From Gallibacter intestinalis (GTDB lineage Bacteria > Bacillota > Clostridia > Peptostreptococcales > Anaerovoracaceae): DNA of 64,000 nucleotides. The notes under the pieces were generated by a model, which saw only the letters and a program-made list of their open reading frames with translations, searched no databases and was not told the origin of the DNA. The stretch is from the NCBI RefSeq assembly GCF_014982745.1, contig NZ_JADCKA010000006.1:1-64000 (forward strand). The letters run 5' to 3'. Positions 1 to 10,800 of this stretch are shown piece after piece (position 1 is the first letter of the stretch; each line of letters begins with the position of its first letter). The position numbers and the translations under genes were made by a program.

Positions 1-3000
1 CGTTTTGCAACAGCTTGATAGTTATCTCCGCAGGTCTTACTTGGTCTGCATTATCTTTATCGTTCCAGATCTTTTCACCGTTCACTTCTGTAAGCTGGGT
101 ATTGGTTACATCGTAGCCTTCTACCTTAGAGCTATATCCTGCTACCGCTTCTTCCTTAACAGTATATTCGTATTCTGCTCCATTTGCATCGTACTTAGGC
201 AGGTCTGTAAAGCTGTACTTCCACTGCTCTGTTGCATTTACAGTCTTCTGATCGTATTCTGCTCCGTTTTGCAACAGCTTGATAGTTATCTCCGCAGGTC
301 TTACTTGGTCTGCATTATCTTTATCGTTCCAGATCTTTTCACCGTTCACTTCTGTAAGCTGGGTATTGGTTACATCGTAGCCTTCTACCTTTGAACTGTA
401 TCCTGGTATTGCTTCCTCTTTCACAGTATATTCATACTCATTTCCATCAGTATCATACTGCGCCAGATCTGTGAAGCTGTACTTCCAGTTATCATTTACA
501 GTTATTGTCTTGCTGTCTATCTTTATAGCTTCTTCATTTGAACCTTTGATCTTCTGATAAAGCTCAACTGTTATCTCTGTAGGTCTCTTTCCGTCTGCAT
601 TGTTTCCATCATTCCATGTTTTCTGTCCGCTGACATCAAGATTTCCTATATATGTATTTGTTATATTGTAGCCTTCTACGCTTTCCACATAACCATCCGG
701 TACCACTTCTTCCTTAACAGTGTACTTATACTCTGCTCCGTCTGCATCATACTTAGGCAGGTCTGTGAAGCTATACTTCCACTGATCTGCTGCACTTACA
801 GTCTTCTGATCGTATTCTGCTCCGTTTTGCAACAGTTTTACTGTTATTGACTCAGGTCTTGCTGAAGGTTCCTTATCATCACCTTTCCAGATCTTTTCAC
901 CGCTTATCTCTGTAAGAAGAGTATTTGTTACATTATAGCCGTCCACACTGAAACTGTATCCTGGTACCGCTTCTTCCTTGACAGTATATTCATACTCATT
1001 TCCATCAGTATCATACTGCGGCAGGTCTGTGAAGCTGTACTTCCAGCCGTTATCTGCTGTTACAGTAGCTGTATCATACTCTGTGCCTTCGCCTTCTGTA
1101 CCTTTTACTTTCTGATACAGCTTGATAGTTATCTCTGCAGGTCTCTTTCCGTCTGCATTGTTTCCATCATTCCATGTTTTCTGTCCGCTGACATCAAGAT
1201 TTCCGGTATATGTATTTGTTATATTGTAGCCTTCTACGCTTTCCACATAACCATCCGGTACTGTTTCTTCCTTAACAGTGTACTTATACTCTGCTCCGTC
1301 TGCATCATACTTAGGCAGGTCTGTGAAGCTGTACTTCCACTGCTCTGTTTTGCTTACAGTCTTCTGATCGTATTCTGCTCCGTTTTGCAACAGTTTTACT
1401 GTTATTGACTCAGGTCTTGCTGAAGGTTCCTTATCATCACCTTTCCAGATCTTTTCACCGCTTATCTCTGTAAGAAGAGTATTTGTTACATTAAAGCCGT
1501 CCACACTGAAACTGTATCCTGGTACTGCTTCTTCCTTAACGGTGTACTCGTACTCTGCTCCGTTATCATCGTACTTTGGCAGATCTGTGAAGCTGTACTT
1601 CCAGTCAGTTGACTTATCTACAGTCTTACTATCGAACTGTTTTCCATTTTGCAGCAGATTTACTGTTATCGTTTCAGGTCTCTTTCCGTCTGCATCATCA
1701 TTGTCATTCCAGATCTTTTCACCGTTCACTTCTGTAAGCTGAGTATTGGTTACATCATAACCTTCTACCTTAGAGCTATATCCAGCCACCGGTTCTTCTT
1801 TAACTGTGTACTCATACTTTGCTCCATCGGCATCATACTTTGGCAGGTCTGTAAAGCTGTACTTCCAACCATTATCTGCTGTTACGGTTAGGCTGTCATA
1901 CTCTGTTGCTTCGCCTTCTGCATCCTTCACCTTCTGATACAGCTTAACTGTTATCTCAGTAGGTCGTACTTTATCTGCATTGTCTTTATCGTTCCAGAGC
2001 TTTTCACCATTTACTTCTGTAAGTTGAGTATTAGTTACATCATAACCTTCTACCTTAGAGCTGTATCCAGCCACCGGTTCTTCTTTAACTGTGTACTCAT
2101 ATTCTGCTCCATTAGTGTCGTACTTAGGCAGATCTGTAAAGCTGTACTTCCAGTTATCATGTACAGTTATTGTTTTACTAGCTATTTCAGCAGCTTCTTC
2201 ATCTGAGCCTTTTATTTTCTGATACAGCTTAACTGTTATCTCTGAAGGTCTTGTTTGATCCGCATTATTTCCGTCATTCCATGTTTTCTGTCCGCTGATT
2301 TCTAATATACCTGTGTATGTATTGGTTATATTGTAGCCATCAACGCTTTCTACATAGCCTTCCGGCACCTTATCTTCTTTAACTGTATAGGTGTATTCTG
2401 CTCCATCGGCATCGTACTTAGGCAGGTCTGTGAAGCTATACTTCCACTGATCTGCTGCACTTACAGTTTTCTGATCGTATTCCTCTCCATTTTGCAGTAG
2501 CTTGACTGTTATTGACTCAGGTCTGGCAGATAACTCCTTATCATCACCTTTCCATGTCTTTACTCCACTTATCTCTGTAAGAAGTGTATTAGTTATATCA
2601 TAGCCTTCTAACTCAGAACTGTATCCAGCCACTGGTTCTTCTTTAACTGTATACTCATACTCTGCTCCATCAGCATCATACTGAGGCAGATCTGTAAAGC
2701 TATATTTCCAACCATTTTCTGCTGTTACGGTCAGACTATCATACTCTGTTGCTTCGCCTTCTGCATTCTTCACCTTCTGATACAGCTTGACTGTTATCTC
2801 TGTAGGTCTCTTGCTATCCGCATTGTTTCCGTCGACCCATGTTTTCTGTCCGCTGATTTCTAATATACCTGTGTATGTATTGGTTATATTATAGCCATCA
2901 ACGCTTTCTACATAGCCTTCCGGTACCTTATCTTCTTTAACTGTATAGGTGTATTCTGCTCCATCGGCATCGTACTTAGGCAGGTCTGTGAAGCTATACT

Positions 3001-4865
3001 TCCACTGATCTGCTGCACTTACAGTTTTCTGATCGTATTCCTCTCCATTTTGCAGTAGCTTGACTGTTATTGACTCAGGTCTGGCAGATAACTCCTTATC
3101 ATCACCTTTCCATGTCTTTACTCCACTTATCTCTGTAAGCTGAGTATTAGTTACATCATAACCTTCTACCTTAGAGCTATATCCAGCCACCGGTTCTTCT
3201 TTAACTGTGTACTCATACTCTGCTCCATTAGTGTCGTACTTAGGCAGGTCTTTGAAGCTGTACTTCCAACCATTATCTGCTGTTACGGTTAGGCTGTCAT
3301 ACTCTGTTGCTTCGCCTTCTGCATCCTTCACCTTCTGATACAGCTTAACTGTTATCTCAGTAGGTCGTACTTTATCTGCATTGTCTTTATCGTTCCAGAG
3401 CTTTTCACCATTTACTTCTGTAAGCTGAGTATTAGTTACATCATAACCTTCTACCTTAGAGCTATATCCAGCCACCGGTTCTTCTTTAACTGTGTACTCA
3501 TACTTTGCTCCATCAGCATCGTACTTAGGCAGATCTGTAAAGCTGTACTTCCACTGATCTGCTGCACTTACAGTCTTCTGATCAATCTCATCTCCGTTTT
3601 GCAGTAACTTAACTGTTATCTCCGCAGGTCTTACTTGGTCTGCATTATCTTTATCGTTCCAGAGCTTTTCACCATTTACTTCTGTAAGCTGAGTATTAGT
3701 TACATCATAACCTTCTACTTTAGAGCTGTATCCAGCCACCGGTTCTTCTTTAACTGTGTACTCATACTCTGATCCATCGGCATCGTACTTAGGCAAGTCT
3801 GTGAAGCTGTACTTCCAGTTATCATGTACAGTTATTGTCTTGCTGTCTATCTTTATAGCTTCTTCATTTGAACCTTTGATCTTCTGATAAAGCTCAACTG
3901 TTATCTCTGTAGGTCTCTTTCCGTCTGCGTTGTTTCCATCGACCCACGTTTTCTGTCCGCTGACATCAAGGTTTCCTACATATGTATTGGTTATATTGTA
4001 GCCTTCTACGCTTTCCACATAACCATCCGGTACTGCTTCTTCCTTAACAGTGTACTTATACTCTGCTCCTTTTGCATCATACTTTGGCAGATCTGTGAAA
4101 CTATATTTCCATTCAGTAGATTCATCTGCTATTTTCTGATCTATTACTTCTCCGTTTTGTAACAGATTTACTGTAATGTACTCCGGTCGCTCAGAAAGAT
4201 TGTTTTCATCTTCCTTCCATATTTTCTCACCTTCTACAGATACCACTCGAGTATTAATGATATCAATATCATACATACCACTTGAAGGATCTAAATCTGC
4301 ACCCGGATATTCAACTATATATCCATCAGGAATATTTTTTTCTTTTACGGTATATTTATATGCATCTCCGTTTTCATCATATTTAGGCAGATCTGTAAAC
4401 GTATATCCCCATTTGCCTGATAGATCAGCTCTAACTGTTAATGTTTTATACGGAGTTTCACCGTCATTTTGATAAAGGTTTACGGTGATTTCCATCGGTC
4501 TTGCCAAGTCGGCATTACTTCCATCATTCCAAGTCTTTTCTCCGCTGAGATCCATCATAAGATTATTTTTAAGATCAGTGCCTGTGATTTGAGCCTCATA
4601 ATTATCGACCGGCTGTTCCTTTATCTCGTAAACATATTCTTTTCCATCCGGACTATATTTAGGTAAATCACTGAACGTATAATTCCAAACGCCTCCGTCT
4701 CCTTCTTGTACTTCAAGTTCTTTATACTTGATTCCTTCTCCACTTTCGCCCTTTATCTTCTGATAAAGCTCAACTGTTACAGAGTCAGGTCTTGTAAGAC
4801 CGGCATTGTTATTATCGTTCCAAGTCTTTTCTCCGCTAATCGAAGTGGTTTCTGTGTTAACTACT
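1..4865 (-). repeat. Tandem Cna-B repeat array, 17 full units plus a partial one
   Basis: The conserved KYSF/W block falls at about 208, 475, 768, 1031, 1324, 1588, 1852, 2137, 2428, 2694, 2987, 3253, 3537, 3801, 4097, 4396 and 4670. Spacings fall into a short class (263-267 bp) and a long class (284-299 bp). Short units read 'LLQNGxEYDQKTV'. Long units read 'LYQKxKxxxEEA' or carry a 'PDGYVESV' insertion. Short and long units mostly alternate, giving a higher-order period of 556-560 bp. The three units nearest the N-terminal side (4097-4670) are the most divergent, while those further left are nearly identical in DNA sequence. Confidence 0.9.
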
Positions 4866-7800
4866 TCTATAACTGTTTTACCTGAATCGGCAAATTGAAC
4901 CGTATTGTTTTGATCAGGATCCAATACGCTGCCGTCTACCTTAACAGTTGCGATATAATTTCCCGATTCCTCAGAAATAATATAGTTTTCCCCGTGAATC
5001 GCTCCTTCTACTTCTTTGAGCTTACCGTATTCATTAGGTCCGAAAGTATAAGTTTTGGTTGTCTTTTGAGGACCGTTTCCGTCATCGAAAGTTCCCTCTA
5101 CAAATACTCTGTATGTTTCGGTTCCTGATGCTCCGTTTAAACTCTTTGTTATATACAGCGCATCCTCTTTGACAGAGGTGTTTTCGATAAGTACAGAAGC
5201 ATCGCCTTCACCCATAGTTACTGAGTTATCATTTGCTGTGCTTCCATTTACTGTCACATAATATTCCGCAGTGTATTCTTGGCTTATTTCTTCCTTTATA
5301 GTATAGGTCTCGCCGTAAATTACATTTGGCACGGTTACATATTCATTGTTTTTAAGAGAATATGTTTTTTCTGTAGTGCCATCTGAGAATTTACCGCTTA
5401 CTGTAACATTGAAGCTCTTATCAAACAATCCCCCAAGGATTCCGTTATCGGCATCATCAGTCACCTGTTTTGTTATCGTCAGTTCTCCCGGCTTCTTCTC
5501 GGTTTCATTCGTAACAACTCCATTTGTTCCTATTGTGACGGCAGGAACACTTTCAGTCGCTCTCACTTTATATACTGTACCATCAGCAATATATCCTTTT
5601 GGTGCTTTTGTTTCTTTGATCCAGTAATCTGTCTCCAATGCAAGCTTATCGAATGACGCTTTGCCGTCACTTCCCGTAATCAGCTTAGCAGGACTTCCGT
5701 CTATTTCATAAGGGGTCTTACACTCCTTATCGGTATAAATCGTAAATTCTGCTCCTGCTAATACATCTCCCGATGTATTTTGCTTTGTAACACTGACAGT
5801 TCCTGCCGGAAGTTCAACTCCGACTTTAGCAGGCTCAGCATATATAGGTTTTTGTGATTTTTCCGTATTTTGATACCTATATCCGAAAGATGCCCATGCA
5901 ATTTCACCAGGTTCAGCCTCATCTGTTACATAAGCGTCAAATACTATCTCTAGCTTACTATCTCCAGGTAAAGGCTCTTTTAATTTTATCCTTACCGCCT
6001 TGGCATCAGCCGGATCTGCTGTCCAGTCCGCATGAGTCTCTCCAGCCCATTCATCTGCAGTATACCCATCTGACTTATCCTTTGAAGTATAAGTTATCTC
6101 ATATTTATCGGAACTAAGCTCCTCTCCATTTATTAGAACCTTAACCGTGCCGTCTTCAACAAGTTTTACACCGAATTCACTTCCCCTTTTTGCCACACTG
6201 TTTACAGTTCCTGTGTCGCCTTTTTCAGGAAGTTTATCTATTATAACAAGATTGTCATAATCCGAAGTTCCTGAATTATAAAGAGTTGAGGTGTATGTAA
6301 CTTCTTCCCTCTTTTTAGGGACTTCTACCTTGTGATCTCCGGTAACACTGTTTGCACTCTGATCCTTATACTCTATCTTCTTGTATGACTGGCTCATTTC
6401 ATTTGCGCCAGGGAATACACTTGCAACAGTTTTGATATATTCGATATTACCGCTTTCATCACGGACAGGTTCTCCCCATCCTGAGATACCGTCATCAAAT
6501 GTTCTGCCGTTTAAGGATACTTTTGCCTCATTTTCAAAATTCATGTATGCAAGAGGAGCTTCACTGTCATACCTTGTAAAATATGTAAGCGTCAAGGTAC
6601 CCGGAGTTTCCTCCTTTGATGCAAAGAGTTCATTTGTTCGTGCACTGTCTCTCTTGCTCGGATTGATGGTTATAGTCTGTCCCGGAGCTCCTAATATATC
6701 CGATACATTTCCTGTGACCTCTGCAGCTCTCTCCCTCTTGTCACTGCCATAAGTGATAAACATATTAGTACCGCTAGATGCTGTTATTATTTCATACGGT
6801 GACGGAATAGTATCCTCAACCTTGACAGCATCAAACAGATAAAGTCCCTTCATATATGTAGGTATATTTATTGTTATCTCCCACTCTACAATATCACCAA
6901 ACTGAAGCTGATTCATATCAGTACTTTTAACATCGCTCAGTTGATTATTCTTATATTGTGTTATAAACTCGTCATCGCTTAAATTGCCTGGACTATATCT
7001 TGCCGCCGCCTTTTTTTGTATACCTCCTGTTACCTGCTCATTCTCGATCGCAACCGAGGACTGGAATGTATCACCACTTATCTGTACGCAGTCACCGTCA
7101 TTCATTCCATGACCTGTAGAATCTACACTGCCACGATATGCACTATTTAAATTAAATGTCTCTATTCCCGTATCATTCCTAACTTTAAAATAATCTTTAT
7201 CTATATTAAGCGTTGCAGTATTGACAAAATCATCGTCATCCAACGGTGTACCAGCAAACAAGTAACTTTCCATACTATTTTGTCGAGCGTCATAATATTT
7301 ATGCATATTCAATAACTCTTCGTCCATAATGACACCATAGTAAAACGCTATGCGCTCACCTGGCTGTAATACAACAGGATCTCCATTCTGCTCTGTTATC
7401 TTGAATGTTACTTTATTTGATGCTTCATCCCATTGAGGTGTTATTTTTACATAATGATCCTTTACCTTATTAGAATTTCCATATGGATCAGTGGAAACAA
7501 CCTCAGCATAAGTTATATCACCATCATCGGTCTTGCTATATTTTTGATAATCTCCAGTGTACCATGAATAATTTTTATACATATCTATAGTTTTATCGCC
7601 CACGACCTCAACAGATTTCTCATTCTTATCCCTATAAGTACTATAAATCATGCCAGGATTTTCATAATATGAATAACCACCATAGAATGTATATGCTTCA
7701 ACGGCGTATGCGCCACCTAAAAATTTTGTTCCCTCAGGGAGCTGATCCGTTAATTCTTCCACCGTAAACGGTTCCGGGCTTGCCGCATCATTATATATGA

Positions 7801-10800
7801 TGATTGAATACTCCTCAGCCGGATACCAATAGTCTATCATATTAAAGTCATCATAACCTATTGTTCTTGAACCCATATTATACCCAAATGAGCTGAATGA
7901 AGAACCATAAAGGCTTTTAGCATGTTTAAGCCTAAAATCTGCGCCTGTAGAATAGAAATTGCTTGCACCATGATCTTTTTCACCGCTTATATTAAATTCT
8001 CTTTCCGATCTCAGACCTTTCATGAAATAAAGCTGTGGCTGACCTATTGTATAATAAAAGTCTGTTTCAGTTTCATATGTTTCTTCATCCACGCTGACTG
8101 CCACTTCATTATGAATCATATTAATGTTGATTTTACCATCATAGTTTTTATCAATGCCCATATTGTGATCTGCCATGGAATCACTAAATCCGCTTCCCAC
8201 TGTAACAGTATAGCTTATTATTATACTTTCGTTCTCTTTAAGTGTACCTCCTTTGAATTTTATATCTATCCTCTTTGCCATAGGAGATTCGATATCGCTC
8301 TTAGTAATATCGAATTTTGTAGTCGCAAGTTCGATATCGCTGTTTTGCACCTCTTGTCCATCAGCATCAAGATGCTGTTCTATAGTCACGGCAACATCCG
8401 ATTTTTCTGCTAAACCTCCAGTTGCAAGTATGTCTCTTAATACGACATCTGTCATATTGAGTTCTTTTCCATGTCTGTTTTTATACTGGATAGTAAACTT
8501 TACCTTATCTCCTACTGCAAGTTGATTATCACCGCCCGGATTGGTAACAGGCTTTTCCCCTTTGTATGCAGTTTTGACCAGCATATCTTTAGGCATCAGA
8601 TTGACTTTATCATTGTCTGTTGCCACTCTGTCGTTATATATGTAACTTACATAATTCCTGCCGACAACCGCTTTAGAGATATCTTCTTTTACAGTAAATG
8701 TCATTTGAGGATCTTTGCTCACTTTAAGACTTTTGACATCACCAAATACCCAGTCGATGCCTATCAGATCTTTCTTTTGTTCCGCTGTGAGCGTTAATGT
8801 TTCTCCCGATGCCTTTACTGAAATGTCCGAGGTTTTATCTCCGCTGTATCTCAGTCTGAGAGTATAACTATTCTTATCTGCTATGGTGAAGTTTCCGGTA
8901 TATACAGATTTGACATCTGCGCTTCCGCTTAACGCTTCAAAATTATCCGATAACGTGAGTCCGCTGACAGGATACCCAACATCCGAAGGTTTAAGTTCAA
9001 AGCTGAAATCTTTACCGGAAACGATCGTATCCGCGGTCATAGCTTCCTTCTCCACGAACAGCTCCACCGGCACTGTGCTGTGCTTTACCTGGTGCTGCTG
9101 ATTTATTTTACCGTCTGCGGATTTCACTGTTAGTGTGTTATATACGGTTGCTCTCCTTTCCGAAAAAGCTCTGTCAAAAGTTACACCTTCAGGGAATGTC
9201 AAAGTCACTTCTACTGTTTTTGTAGTCTGCGCCGGTATAGAAACATTTTCCCATACGAGGGCATCAACCGAATGATTCGTATTGCCGCCAAAAGTACCGC
9301 TTACAGTAACATTTTTGCCTATCTCCCATGCAAATCCCGAATCTCTGTTAAAATCAGGAAGTGCATCTGTTATCAGCATATTAGCTTTTGCCGCATATCC
9401 TGTATTTTTTACAGTAAGCTTATATTTAATAACATCGCCCGGATGTATATCGGAGTAAAGTTTATCTAACGGAGCCTTGCCATTAACACTGGATATATAT
9501 TTATCAGATATAATATTAGGTTTTGCCGATACTCCGCTTCCAGGTCCTAGCTTATATATCTGAGCTACATTGGTAACATTGGCAGTGTCCAATATTCCAT
9601 CATGAAGTTCTACTACTGCCTTATAATCGAGAGTCGCTTTCTCACCGGCTTTCATATCGCCAATAGACCATGTACTGGTGTACTGAGCAGATGTACCTGT
9701 CCCCTCTTTAATTGCAGGAGCTGATATTGTATCACCGTCTGCACCTGTTGCCTGAGAAGTCCATTTACCTGTTATAGTGCCTTCTGTTTTATTGCTTGCC
9801 CAGCCATAAGCATCAAGAGGTATGAGGCCTCCGCTCATAGTATCTACTATTTTCTCACCGTCACTTGCCCATAGAGCACCACCGCTGTTGGTCACTGTAA
9901 CACGATAAGATACTTCATACCATCCTTCTCCTAAATCTGTTCTTTCTTTTTGTCCGGTTATTTCCTTAATCAAACTGAGGCTATACGGATTAGCCTTATA
10001 TTTTATGCTCGTAGACGAACTCTTTTTTGTATTTTTCAGTGTTGCCGTATTAGCTATATTAGTACCGTTATTTACCTGACCCTTTGCTACCAGTTTAGCA
10101 TCAAAAGAATACGATTTGCTTTGATTTGCCGGTACTGTAACAGGAATAGTTATTGTTCTTGTTTCTTTATCATAGCTGGCCCCTTTAGGAAGAGAGCTTT
10201 CAACAAGATCCAGATGAACCGGCAGCGTATCCACTATGGTATCGCTTCCTTCGAGCATACCATTATTAGTCACCTTTATAGTATATCTTATTACACTTCC
10301 CTCTGTAACAGACTGATTTACTTTATTGCTGGTCTTTGTAACAGAAAGCTGAGCCCGCGGAACAGTATACTTGTTTTCTGTTTCATTGGAAGTTTTGGTA
10401 GTATCTTCTGAAGTTGCAGTTGCTTTATTGTTTATCACACCGTCTGAAGTAAGTCCTTCATCGACTTTTACCTTAAAAGTCCTCTGTGCCTTTTGTCCTG
10501 CAGGTATGGTCACTTTTTCCCATATTATCTCGTTTCCTGTCTTTTTACCTCCGTCACTGGCAGAGCCGTCAACGTAAGTAGTCTTACTCGGTATACTATC
10601 CTTTATATCTACAGTCAAATCTTGCGGATTATTATTCTGTACGGTTATCGTATACAGTATTTCTCCTCCCGGTATAAGCGTTGACTGTACCGAGGAGCCT
10701 GTCTTTGATATTGTAAATGCTTTACCAAGTTCAGGTATCATAACAGGAACTTCATCGCTGCTGTTGTGTTCTTCCGCCGGAAGACAAGGTTTAGCGTTGA

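Noticed and set aside
5-394. Plus-strand open frames inside the Cna-B array (also at 1542-1742, 1649-1891, 2024-2206)
   Set aside because: They repeat with the array period and lie antisense to the continuous minus-strand adhesin frame.
1-4865. CRISPR-like array
   Set aside because: Repeats are long, translated in one frame and lack unique spacers of constant size.
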